From Tritrichomonas musculus (taxonomy: Eukaryota; Parabasalia; Tritrichomonadida; Tritrichomonadidae), in contig JAPFFF010000002.1 in assembly GCA_039105265.1 (NCBI GenBank), forward strand, positions 2,914,001-2,978,000: 64,000 nucleotides of DNA, in the 5' to 3' direction. Positions 1 through 9,610 of this stretch are shown here, piece by piece; positions within the stretch are counted from its first letter, which is position 1, and each line of letters opens with the position of its first letter. Made by a program: the position numbers and the translations under genes. The notes under the pieces are model-generated. The model was not told where the DNA came from and did not search any database. It saw only the letters and a program-made list of their open reading frames with translations.

Positions 1-1502
1 ATGCAATTAATTTATTTATTTAACCATTGAAAGATAATCAAATATCTTATAGAATTGTGCAATTTACTTCTATAACATTATGATTCATCATATATATGAG
101 CATTATGTTTGAGAAGTTGGTCATTGTTATCTCTCATATCTTTCTGATATTCAGAATAACATTTCATATTGTAATTATTATTATATCAAGATATACAAAT
201 CATATTTTATCGATTTAGGTGTAAATCATCATCATTGTCAAAAAAGAATTAATATTTTTAAAATCAAAAATGAATCTGGTTTGGGCATGTTCAAGAATAG
301 GATTATAAATTCTGAAAATCATTATTTTGATTATTATTTCTAGTTATATCTTTATGAATCTAACAATTGCTTTCGTAAAATATTTTCTGGAAATAATTTA
401 ACAAAAATTTTATTTAATTCAATTTTTTTCAAAAAATTCAGAGAATAAAAATACGATGTCAAAAATTTCTTTCAAAATTTTGACCTTATTCAAGATTTAA
501 ACAATCATAAGGAAGAAAACAAAAATTCATATATACAATTTGCGAAATGTTCGATTCTTTTAAGCAATATCATCATTTAAATGATATTGAACAAAAATGA
601 TATAACAAAAATGATATGATAAAAATTCAATACAAATTTAAGTTGAAAAAAAATATATTTAATATGAAAAAAATACTTGAAACTCTTTAAACTTGAATAA
701 TCATTAAAATATTGGTCAATTCTTTCACTTTTTTATATATTGCATCCTAGAATCATTGGTACTATTAATGATTCCAATATATAAAAAAGTCCAATTAAAT
801 CTTCACCATTTTTTATTCCAAATATTTAAATGAAAGTTTCTTTATTAAAGAGCAAAAAAAAACTATAATTATTATTAAAAGCCAAAGAGATAGATAAATT
901 TGTTAAAAGCAGGGAGATAACAAAAAATTATATATATTGTTATTGGGGTTTAAATAGGGAACATGAAGGAGCAACTAATGTTTTTTTTTTTTTATCATTT
1001 ATGGCAATTCAATGATTTGAATTTTATACTTTCAAAAAGTTTGAATTTTGAAAGGAAAGTTTTGTATTTAAAACCCCGCCAAATATGAAAATGATTTTTT
1101 TTACCAATAAAAAAATTGATGAATTAATTAAAGTATGTTCACCAATCTTTAAAAGAAATAGAACTGTTATGTTTAGCCTTACAAATCATGAAATAAACTT
1201 TTTTCATTTATATGGGATAAGTAAATATCAAAATATTGCTAAAACATAAGGGCATTTATATATATTCAAATGGAAGATTAAAGTGAATGAAATCATGTGT
1301 GATAATAATTTTCTCATTTTATTTTGTTAACTGACTGAAAAAAAATTTTTTTTATGATGAAAAATACTAATCAAAGTCAATTATTTAAAATTATGGTGAA
1401 AAAGTCAAAAATAAAGTTCTGAAAATGTTTATATATTGAATCGTCGTCCGTTTATAGCTCTTAAACGGATTACCATTTTCAAGGTGATTTATTGAAATAT
1501 AT
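1..1502. other. AT-rich intergenic region, no gene seen
   Basis: No coding region is supportable in this stretch; both strands are closed by frequent stops and the composition is strongly AT. The only distinct structure is a 16-bp perfect inverted repeat at 727-742 and 775-790 (see the separate entry). The last 60 bases lead into the membrane protein gene that starts at 1503. Confidence 0.6.
727..790. repeat. Perfect 16-bp inverted repeat (hairpin)
   Basis: The arm ACTTTTTTATATATTG at 727-742 is exactly complementary to 775-790, with a 32-base spacer that itself contains a short AATCATT/AATGATT pairing. It could form an AT-rich stem-loop. It does not sit next to a gene end, and its role is unknown. 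Confidence 0.6.
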
Positions 1503-2414
1503 ATGAGTGACCACAGCTACGAGCCAGACTTTATTTTCCTTAAGAACGCCAAATACACATTCTTCGTTACTGGAGTTTGCCTTTCATTCGCCGGTTTTAC
1601 GTGTTTTTTATTGTTAACTGACAAACATGTAAATCCAGCACTTTATTTTATTTTACCAATCTCATTAGGTCTGGTTATGGCATATTTACCGCCCGACCTT
1701 TTATCTTTAGTTCATTATATACTCCGATTTTGCGATTTTCCTATTTCAAGCGTAGTATCAATAATTGTCGTCCGTTTTACATTCCTAATTTCGCGCTATG
1801 CCCTTAAATATTTCCATTCGAATACTCAAACCAAAAGAGGAAAATTGATTCCAGATCGTCGCAACCCAACATATAGATTTATAATATCATTTATATCAGT
1901 AATTTCACTAACAATAGCTTTAATCTTAATTGGTTATGGACTTGATCCATTCCTTCTTTCAACCGGTCATGGATTCGCATTTTCAGAACTTCTATTTTGC
2001 TTCCTTTTCACTATTGTTTGCGATAATGGTATTATTTCCGACGCTTGTTTAACCGCCTTGTATGCATCATTATATCTTTCGCCAATTCTTTCTTTATCCA
2101 GCGGCCATTTTACTGTTTTATTAAGATTAATATTTGTTATTTCATCATTAATTTCTTTCATATTTTCAACATCTGTTGACGATATCAACGAAATCTTTCC
2201 GAAATTAAACAAAAAGCAAACAACGCTTTCAATGGCTTTGACACTTATTTCTTACGTATTTTTATCTCCAGACGCATTTATCAGACCAACATCTATAGTT
2301 TGCAACTTCCAAGCTATAATGATTCCTTTATTCTACAGTGCCTACATTTTGCGTGAAGCTTATTACTTCGATATTGCTACCCCATATATTGCATCATCAC
2401 ACAAAAGACATTAA
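1503..2414 (+). CDS. Predicted multi-pass membrane protein
   Basis: A 303-residue protein with about eight hydrophobic segments, for example near residues 18-38, 45-62, 80-97, 128-148, 157-177, 182-200, 203-222 and 240-258, separated by short polar loops. The longest polar loop, around residues 103-125, is rich in Lys and Arg and so probably faces the cytosol. There is no cleavable signal peptide. I recognise no family motif, so the function is open; a transporter or an organelle membrane protein are both possible. Codon use is less AT-biased than the flanks, which supports a real gene. The stop codon is followed directly by AA, giving the TAAA that trichomonads use near stops for polyadenylation. 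It runs tail-to-tail with the nucleotidyltransferase gene. Confidence 0.75.
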   Translation: MSDHSYEPDFIFLKNAKYTFFVTGVCLSFAGFTCFLLLTDKHVNPALYFILPISLGLVMAYLPPDLLSLVHYILRFCDFPISSVVSIIVVRFTFLISRYALKYFHSNTQTKRGKLIPDRRNPTYRFIISFISVISLTIALILIGYGLDPFLLSTGHGFAFSELLFCFLFTIVCDNGIISDACLTALYASLYLSPILSLSSGHFTVLLRLIFVISSLISFIFSTSVDDINEIFPKLNKKQTTLSMALTLISYVFLSPDAFIRPTSIVCNFQAIMIPLFYSAYILREAYYFDIATPYIASSHKRH

Positions 2415-2651
2415 AAGGTTTTCATTTATTGAATTATACATTACAAAATGATATTTAGTTGTCCAGGTTAAAATTAAGTAAATTTTTTTTTACATTTTAT
2501 AAATAAAAAAAAATTAATAACTTTTTCTTATTCATAAACTATTCAATTCTAATTTTACAGCATTCAAATAAAAAAATATATAAAAATTAACCATAGTTAT
2601 ATTTATATATAAAATAAGTGCACTAAATATAATAAAAGAAGATTTATATGT

Positions 2652-3704
2652 CTATTCGGGCTTTGTTTCCAAATTTTCTTCCGCGTATGATTTAATATTG
2701 TTTTGAATTTCTTCAAAAGATTTAATAACATCATCAAAAGTTTGTAAAAGTTCTTCACCTTTTCCTTCAATAATAGAATTATAAACGTTATGCATTTCTT
2801 GACGAATTTGATTCATTCGAAAAGCGTTATGACCTAAAGTATTATTTGGATTTAATGGATCTAGTATTTTCATTGTAGTAGGTGATTCAAGAGTTAAGCA
2901 ATCTTCTTGATACCTAGAGAAAAATCTACCATTTCCTTTAACATCAATTCCTGTTAACGTAAAATTGAACTCACTTCCATAAAATTTGCAAATTCCTATA
3001 ATTGCTTCTGTGATATTATTTGGAATTCCTTTGTGCTGAATATAAGCTAATAACATTAGTTGAAGTGTATACGAGCTAATTCCACCAATATATGGTTGAT
3101 CAAGTTTATATTTATGAAGTAAGCATTTTAAAAAGACCTGCGCTGGAAGTAAGCATGGATAGCTTGTGAAAATTTTTCTGACTGCATTAACATTTAAAGG
3201 TCCTCGTAATTCGTCAATAGTAAGATCAATTTGAATTCCGGGTTTTACAACAAATTTAAGAACTGGTACTTTTGCTTGAGGGATTGGCTGAAAATTGTCA
3301 ATTGCAAATTCGCCAAGTTGATCCATCAACAATTCCATCACTTCTACTGGATTGCATGGGTTTGGATAAACAAACAAAACAAGATCGATATCAGCTTCAG
3401 GGAGAAAAGTTCCGTTTAAGCAGCTCCCTGATGGTAAAACGATTAGACTTTGATTCATAGTCCCTAAAATATCTTTAATTTTTTGGCATAGTTCATCGAT
3501 AATGTGTTGTCTAACTTTGATATCGTATTGTGTAGGTAAAAGTTTTTTTATAAACTGAACAAGAGATTTATGAAAAGAATAATATGGTGAATCGGTCGGA
3601 GGTTCGTTTGATTCAAGATATTCCATACCTTCTCTAGGAAAATCAATAACCTTTTGTTGTCCTATAACACGATCAACCCATTTAAAGAATTCCATTCTGA
3701 ACAA
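2652..3704 (-). CDS. TRF4/PAPD5-type non-canonical poly(A) polymerase
   Basis: A 350-residue nucleotidyltransferase of the Cid1/TRF4 group, which adds short A-tails to RNAs marked for nuclear decay. Visible signatures are the Gly-Ser of the catalytic helix-turn (PSGSCLNG, residues 91-98), the paired metal-binding aspartates DID at 105-107, and a third Asp at about 160 in the strand IQIDLTID. The PAP-associated domain carries GGISSYTLQLM (207-217), nearly identical to the TRF4 consensus, followed by DPLNPNNTLGHNAFRM (282-297), the nucleotide-recognition element. The N-terminal FFKWVDRVIG also resembles TRF4. Length suits a minimal TRF4 without zinc-knuckle partners. Met4 is an equally good start. 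A TCATT initiator-like motif lies about 20 bases upstream of the ATG. Confidence 0.88.
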   Translation of the reverse strand: MFRMEFFKWVDRVIGQQKVIDFPREGMEYLESNEPPTDSPYYSFHKSLVQFIKKLLPTQYDIKVRQHIIDELCQKIKDILGTMNQSLIVLPSGSCLNGTFLPEADIDLVLFVYPNPCNPVEVMELLMDQLGEFAIDNFQPIPQAKVPVLKFVVKPGIQIDLTIDELRGPLNVNAVRKIFTSYPCLLPAQVFLKCLLHKYKLDQPYIGGISSYTLQLMLLAYIQHKGIPNNITEAIIGICKFYGSEFNFTLTGIDVKGNGRFFSRYQEDCLTLESPTTMKILDPLNPNNTLGHNAFRMNQIRQEMHNVYNSIIEGKGEELLQTFDDVIKSFEEIQNNIKSYAEENLETKPE

Positions 3705-3951
3705 ATTTTAATGATCAAAAATTTTTGGTAGAATTCACTTTTTAAATGTCAATGGTTAATAGCTTTAAATGCAAATTCATTAAGATATTTCAAATCAAAA
3801 ATGCGATTTTATGATGAACAAAGATTCAAGATTATGGTATATCTATATATATATGGAAATTGGACATATCTTGTATTTCAATTTTACAAGTATTGAAAAA
3901 GTTGACTTCGGAACGTTTATCTTTTTTTTCAATATCGAAAATTCAAATTAA

Positions 3952-5443
3952 ATGCAAGTACTTCAAGCAGCCCAAAATGGAAATGTTCGATTACTTCAAC
4001 GTTTATCAGGTCGAGGATTAAATGTAGCAAATGAAGACAGATGGACAGCAATGCATTTTGCAGTTTTAGGCGGAAATCCAGAAGCAGTCCGTTATCTAAT
4101 ATCGAAAGACATTGGTGTAAACAGTAAAACTGTATTAGATCAGTCGCCATTACATTTTGCAGCACAAGCAGGAAACGAATTTATTATTGCAATTCTTGTA
4201 GAAAATGGAGCTATCTTAGATTCAACAGATAATCAAGTTTGATTTTTTTTTTTTTTTAATCCCAGGGAGTTTTTTTATTTTTATTAGAACGCCACTTCAT
4301 TATGCAGTAACAAATAATAATTACATGTGTGTAAAGTTTTTACTTGAATATAAGGCTGATCCTGACATTTTAGATGTTGATGGTTATACACCTATTCATG
4401 CAGCAGTTGAACGAGGTTTCATTGATATCGTAAAATTGCTTCTTGATTTTGGTGCCAAACCATGCTTATATAAAGAAGCTCGAAATTCTGTTCGAAATGT
4501 AAGAATAATTCAATATTGGACTCCTCTTCATATTGCATGCCAGAATAACTATCCAGATATCCTTAAGCTTCTTCTTGATAGTGGTGCTCCTGCAAATGCA
4601 CAGAATAATACAAAAGTTACGCCACTTCATATTGCAGCACAGCAGAAAGCAATTGAGCCACTTGATATACTTCTTGAGTATGGTGCAGATATTATGTTAG
4701 CTGATGATGATAATGAGCCGCCACTATTTCTCGCAATTGATGCAAGGCTTTTAAAGCATGTTACCAAGCTTTGTGATGAGCATACAGTTACTATGCAAAA
4801 TACAGATGGCTATACAGCTTTACATATTGCTGCAAAACTTGGTTATTCCGAAATTGTTCAATATCTCATTGAAAAAGAAAGTAACCTCTTTGCTTGTGAT
4901 AATCAAGGCAACACTCCACTTCATCTTGCTGTCATTCACAAGCACAAGGAATGTGTTAAACTTCTTCTTGACGCAAAATCAGATATGCTAGCTCGAAACA
5001 ACAATAACGAATCTTCATTTGTTTTATCAAGTGGAGAAATTCTCGCTTTAATGAAAAATTACTTAGAAAAAAACAAAGAGTCAGTTAGAGCAGAAGCAAT
5101 TGATAAAACTCCACGATCAACCAAAGTCGCACCTTCAAGGCTCAGAGCACAGATGTCTCCATCTCAAATGGATCAGAGGTTGCAGCAATCACCAAGCAGA
5201 CTTCAAGGAAAAAGATCCACTCCATCAAAATCAGATACAATATCTAATTCTTCAAAGAAAGGAAAAGACAGAGAGAAAGAGAAAGAAAAGGAAAAGGAAC
5301 TAACTGTGAATTTGTATGAAGAAAGAATCACAAATTATATAGATACTATTCACAAACAGATGTTAAAACAACTTGGTGTAATGAGAAAAGCTATTAATGC
5401 GTTAAACGAAGATTTTGATAATTATGAGCAGAGCAATAAATGA
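3952..5443 (+). CDS. Ankyrin-repeat protein, interrupted by a T-rich insert
   Basis: Two reading segments (3952-4242 and about 4286-5443) read as one ankyrin protein of roughly 480 residues. The first encodes about three repeats ending in DSTDNQ; the second resumes mid-repeat with RTPLHYAV and carries about seven more repeats, such as DGYTPIHAAVERGF and NQGNTPLHLAVIHKH. A basic, Ser/Lys-rich tail follows (REKEKEKEKEL), then a possible coiled coil at the C-terminus. The joint is a T-rich stretch of about 50 bases at 4237-4287 with an in-frame TGA. It begins GTTTGA and ends TTATTAG, but a GT-AG cut there leaves the frames one base out. It may be a non-canonical intron, a sequencing slip in the T-run, or a real lesion. 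Ankyrin repeats mediate protein binding; the partner is unknown. Confidence 0.7.
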
Positions 5444-5557
5444 AGGTATTGATAAGAATTTTAAAAAATGACAAAATAAAAGTAATATTAGTAAATGATA
5501 TTGATATTCACTTTTTAATAATATTGACCAGTTTTCTATTCAATTTTTTTTCTTTTT

Positions 5558-6595
5558 ATGCTGAATGATTGTGTTAAAATTAAATCATTTCCACAGCAAA
5601 TAATGAGAGAAGTTGTTAATCTTTATCAAAAGTTTAATCAGCTTCTTAATATTAATTCACCAATAGTCAGGGCAACAGGAATTCATTTTTTTTACAATTT
5701 TTATCAGCTATCAAACGCAAATCCACCAGAATATGCCATATCAGCTATTTCATGTTTTCATCTTGCAACAAAAATATGTGAAATTTCTTTATCATATAAA
5801 CGTTATATTAACGAAATTAAAAATTCACCTAAGAGTGGGATAACTAGTTCTTTTTTAAGTATTTTTCGAGTTCTTGATGGAATTCCACCAGCAAATACTC
5901 CAGATTTTCAAAATATTTTACTAAAAAAATTTTATGCTAGGGAAATGCAAATATTAATCAAATCAAATTTTAATTTTTCAGTTTGCATGCCATATGACAT
6001 ATCTATTAGAATGATTGAACAAATTTTAAAATGGCATATTCATATCGACGATCAAATATTTTTACCTCTTCGCGATGAAATAAATCAAAAATGCTGGACA
6101 TTTTTTAATGATCTCCAAATTAGTGAAATATACTATACAAATTCGCCAGAAATGATTGCTTTATCGTCAATTGAACTAACTTTTTTACTTTTTGATATAC
6201 CGCTTATTTCACCTGTAAATTCACCTTGGTTCACTTTTTTAGTTTTTGATGTTGATTCTGAGAAATTAAAAGCATTAACATCTGATATAAAGAGACTCTT
6301 TTCTCCTTTATTTTCAAGTTATAAAAGATATAAAGTTTATAAATTAAAAACAAAATTTGATAAAAAAATTTTCACTGATTGGATTCGCTTCCCTTTGATT
6401 CCATTGAAAAAAGTGCCAATTTGTCCTCCTCCAAGTTTGGAACTTCTTGACTCACTCGTTTCTGGTGATGACAGTTTTAAAAATTGTGAATATAATCATG
6501 TCCCTCCTTTTCCGCCTCCTGATCTTCACAATGTTATGAAATCGCCAATTCTGCAGCAGTTTAAGAATGAGCTGCATTTCAACTCGCAAGCCTAA
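5558..6595 (+). CDS. Cyclin L/K-like transcription cyclin
   Basis: A 345-residue protein with two cyclin folds. The first box shows RATGIHFFYNFYQ (about 39-51) followed by the helix AISCFHLATKICE (about 63-75), matching the 'ATG..lfhrFy' and 'a.ac.fLA.KieE' patterns of cyclins C, H, K, L and T. The second box includes KWHIHIDDQIFLPLRDEINQKCWTF and PEMIALSSIELTFLL, the layout seen in cyclin L and K. Family members activate CDK9-13 kinases that phosphorylate RNA polymerase II or splicing factors. A region of about 30 residues rich in Pro lies at the C-terminus. It follows the ankyrin gene by 114 bases on the same strand. The exact subclass is uncertain because of divergence. Confidence 0.75.
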   Translation: MLNDCVKIKSFPQQIMREVVNLYQKFNQLLNINSPIVRATGIHFFYNFYQLSNANPPEYAISAISCFHLATKICEISLSYKRYINEIKNSPKSGITSSFLSIFRVLDGIPPANTPDFQNILLKKFYAREMQILIKSNFNFSVCMPYDISIRMIEQILKWHIHIDDQIFLPLRDEINQKCWTFFNDLQISEIYYTNSPEMIALSSIELTFLLFDIPLISPVNSPWFTFLVFDVDSEKLKALTSDIKRLFSPLFSSYKRYKVYKLKTKFDKKIFTDWIRFPLIPLKKVPICPPPSLELLDSLVSGDDSFKNCEYNHVPPFPPPDLHNVMKSPILQQFKNELHFNSQA

Positions 6596-6816
6596 CTCAA
6601 AAAAAAAAAAAAAAAAAAAGATATTTAATGTTTTGTAAATATGTATATATATTTAGTTTATTATAAAAACATGATAGTATATTTTATAAATATTTGCTTT
6701 GTTGATAAGATAGAGAATGAAGCTATTCAAAATCTTTAAAGATTTTGAATAAATTTGACATTTTTCATTTAAAATTTTATTTTGATGTATGTGCATCAAA
6801 AAAAAAAAGATTTGAA

Positions 6817-7683
6817 TTAAACCGCCGGAATTCCTGCTGATAATTTTTCTGAATGAGATTTACACATTGAACAAAATAAAATAAAGCACAATATTAAAAC
6901 TATTGTTGATGTTATTGATGCAATTATTCTAAATTGTTTTGCTGCTGCTCTGCATTCAATATTTTGAATTTTGCCGATTGGACTTTTGAATTTGTAACTT
7001 CCGCTGTTTGAAAATGATTTTAATATGCCAAATGAGCAATCATGTTGCTTAACGGTACTTCTTGCGATTTGGCCTGAAAACGATAATGATAGTGATGATT
7101 TTGCGCATTTATCAAATGAAATGAAAAAAGGAGAAAAGATATTAAAATTACATTCTTCATCAGATTTGCATACAAATGATGGCTCTAAATCTTCAAATTG
7201 CGTAGATATGTAATAGTTCAGTGTGCAATCTGGAGAGCTGCTATGAAAACGCAAATGAGTGTAATATGCAATAAAATCAAATTGTGAAAAAAGGCAAAAA
7301 TCATTTTCAACTGATTCCGTAGATGAAATAAATTTTGTTTGATAATCATTAAGTAAAATCATTGAGCGTAAGTTGCATAATGTATTAGGAATTTTCCAAA
7401 ATTGCAAAATTGAATTTTCTTTTTTGGATAAAAATTGAATGTGCTGTGATTTAACTTGAATATATTGAAGTGATTTTAGTTTGTATGATTGATTGAGTTT
7501 ATCTGAGTATAGTTTCACTAATAAAGGTGAATCACTTTGAAAAACAAAAGAAAAATTTTCTTGCTGAATATCATATATTTCATTTTTCGGAATATGTTTT
7601 TTGTTGTATCCAATATCAAGTAAATTAAGTGATATTAATATGAAGATCATTAATATTTTTTTTGTTATCAAAAAGTGTAGCAT
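6817..7683 (-). CDS. Predicted type I membrane or surface protein, unknown family
   Basis: A 288-residue protein with an N-terminal hydrophobic signal (residues 8-24), an extracellular region of about 210 residues containing ten or so cysteines, and a single transmembrane helix near residues 249-270 (about 20 aliphatic residues). A short basic/polar tail follows (CKSHSEKLSAGIPAV). This is the layout of a single-pass surface or lysosomal protein. The luminal part is rich in Phe, Ser and Cys and suggests a beta-sandwich, but I recognise no named domain. It is convergent with the cyclin-like gene, with about 220 bases between the stops. Confidence 0.65.
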   Translation of the reverse strand: MLHFLITKKILMIFILISLNLLDIGYNKKHIPKNEIYDIQQENFSFVFQSDSPLLVKLYSDKLNQSYKLKSLQYIQVKSQHIQFLSKKENSILQFWKIPNTLCNLRSMILLNDYQTKFISSTESVENDFCLFSQFDFIAYYTHLRFHSSSPDCTLNYYISTQFEDLEPSFVCKSDEECNFNIFSPFFISFDKCAKSSLSLSFSGQIARSTVKQHDCSFGILKSFSNSGSYKFKSPIGKIQNIECRAAAKQFRIIASITSTIVLILCFILFCSMCKSHSEKLSAGIPAV

Positions 7684-8506
7684 TCACAATTTTTGTTATT
7701 TGAAATTCACCTAGTCTATCGTCTGCTCTGAAATAATTCTGAAAAATTCTATAACCAATAGAAAAAAAAGCTTACCTTAAGGCATATAAATATCTCTTAA
7801 TTTCTATATTTAACAAATATTATTTTTATTATTTTGCATATTATATTATAAAATAAATAGTTAAATGCAAAAAATCTGTTGAAATATCTATCACATTCTA
7901 ATATTTTGTTAAATTAAAAAATAGTACCATTTTTCAACTTTTGATCAATTGGCGTTGCTGGAATTCCAAGAATCTTGAAGTATCAAAATAATTTCATGAA
8001 ATTAAGAATATATTTATATATATATGAATATGCTTGTGATAGTGATTTATAGGCAAAATTGAAAGACTTTACTATGAAAAAATTATGAAAGAAAGTCTTG
8101 ACTAATCTTTACTTTTTTATATACAATTTAATTACATTTGATGTATTTGAATCGTTTTGATTTATTTATTCGATGTATTTGAATTATTTAATAATAGTAC
8201 CGATGTACAAAACCTTTTTTTTTCTATGACATTTTGCTTCTAATTATATCTATCAGATATAATCATCTGCGGTAACATAGTTTTTTGATCAAAATTAGCA
8301 AGAGTTAATGAAAAATAGTTTTTATCTTTAGATTATGAATAAAAATATTGTTTTAAACATAAAAAACTGATTTACATTAAAACTTTTGACTCAAAAGTTT
8401 TGAGTTCATCAAAAGTTACGTTAAAATGTTACGTTAATAAAAATGTGATGTAAAAAAGTAGAGATTAGTTTTGACATTGTGATCATTTTAGCATTGAATT
8501 TTTTAT
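7684..8506. other. Intergenic region between divergent genes
   Basis: An AT-rich gap of 823 bases between the divergent membrane-protein and phosphatase genes. No gene is visible. It holds a perfect 11-bp-armed palindrome at 8379-8401 (AAAACTTTTGA with a one-base centre), followed by direct repeats of GTTACGTTA at 8415-8437. It probably contains both promoters. Confidence 0.5.
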
Positions 8507-9439
8507 TTGAAAATCATCTATAATTTTATGGATGTTGATAAATTCATTAACGATATAAAGGAGCATAAGCCACTTGTTGAGCGCGATTTGATGTGTATTT
8601 ATCGTATGGCGCAAGAAGTTTTATTTGAAGAAGGTACCTTATTAAATATTCAATTACCAATAACAATTTGTGGAGATATTCATGGGCAATTTTATGATTT
8701 ACTTCATCTCTTCGAAGTCGGAGGTGATCCTTCAAATACGCGATATCTCTTCCTCGGTGATTTCGTCGATCGAGGATATTATTCTCTAGAAACATTTGCA
8801 TTGCTAATAGCATACAAAGTTAAATATTCCGATAGCTTTTATATGCTACGTGGAAATCATGAATCAAGACAAGTTAATAATATGTATGGATATTACGACG
8901 AGATAGTTCAAAGGTTTGGTCATGCAGGGCCATGGAAATTATCTAATGAAGTTTTTGATATGTTACCAATGGCTGCAATAATTGAAAATTCTATATACTG
9001 CGTTCATGGAGGTCTCTCCCCAGAAATTCGTCTAGCTGATCAACTGGCCTTGCTTGAGCGTCGTCAAGAAATACCTTTAGAGGGGCCTTTAACAGATATT
9101 GTTTGGTCTGATCCAGAAGATATACTTGGATGGGGAAAAAATACGCGTGGTGCAGGATATTTATATGGAACAAAGCCAACCAATGAATTTTGTCATAACA
9201 ATGAATTTGAATTGATTGTCCGAGCCCATCAAATGATGATGAACGGATATAATTATCATTTTGGAGATAATAAATTAGTTACAGTTTGGTCTGCTCCAAA
9301 TTATATGTATCGTGCAGGAAATCTTGCATCTGTTATGAAAATCGACGAAAAACATAAACGTGATTTTCTTGTATTTGATGCTGTTCCTTCTGAAAAGAGA
9401 AAAGTCCCTGAGGACCGTATTTCTGCCTATTTTCTTTAA
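8507..9439 (+). CDS. PP4/PP6-type serine/threonine protein phosphatase, catalytic subunit
   Basis: A 310-residue PPP-family phosphatase. All metal and catalytic motifs are present: GDIHG (56-60), GDFVDRG (84-90), GNHES (116-120), HGG (167-169), RAHQ near 230 and the substrate-channel VWSAPNYMYRAGN. The last three residues, YFL, are those of the PP2A/PP4/PP6 branch, whose terminal Leu is carboxymethylated in known members. YLFLGDFVDRGYYSLET and KLVTVWSAPNY fit PP6 or PP4 better than PP2A. The usual CYRCGN is here MYRAGN, with both cysteines lost. Met8 at 8528 (MDVDKF) is the likelier start because it matches the family N-terminus. The helical-repeat gene that follows 172 bases downstream on the same strand could be a scaffold, but that is only positional. 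Confidence 0.92.
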   Translation: MKIIYNFMDVDKFINDIKEHKPLVERDLMCIYRMAQEVLFEEGTLLNIQLPITICGDIHGQFYDLLHLFEVGGDPSNTRYLFLGDFVDRGYYSLETFALLIAYKVKYSDSFYMLRGNHESRQVNNMYGYYDEIVQRFGHAGPWKLSNEVFDMLPMAAIIENSIYCVHGGLSPEIRLADQLALLERRQEIPLEGPLTDIVWSDPEDILGWGKNTRGAGYLYGTKPTNEFCHNNEFELIVRAHQMMMNGYNYHFGDNKLVTVWSAPNYMYRAGNLASVMKIDEKHKRDFLVFDAVPSEKRKVPEDRISAYFL

Positions 9440-9610
9440 TTAATTTATATTTATTCTATATAATTACTTTGGATCTTTATCAAATATTTTTTAATTATAT
9501 GTTTGTTTAGTATTTTATATCATTAATAAACACTTTATTCGTTATTTTTAATGATTCATTAGAATTTTTTTTCTCTTACATAATTAAAATCAATTGATTT
9601 TAGTCTTTTT

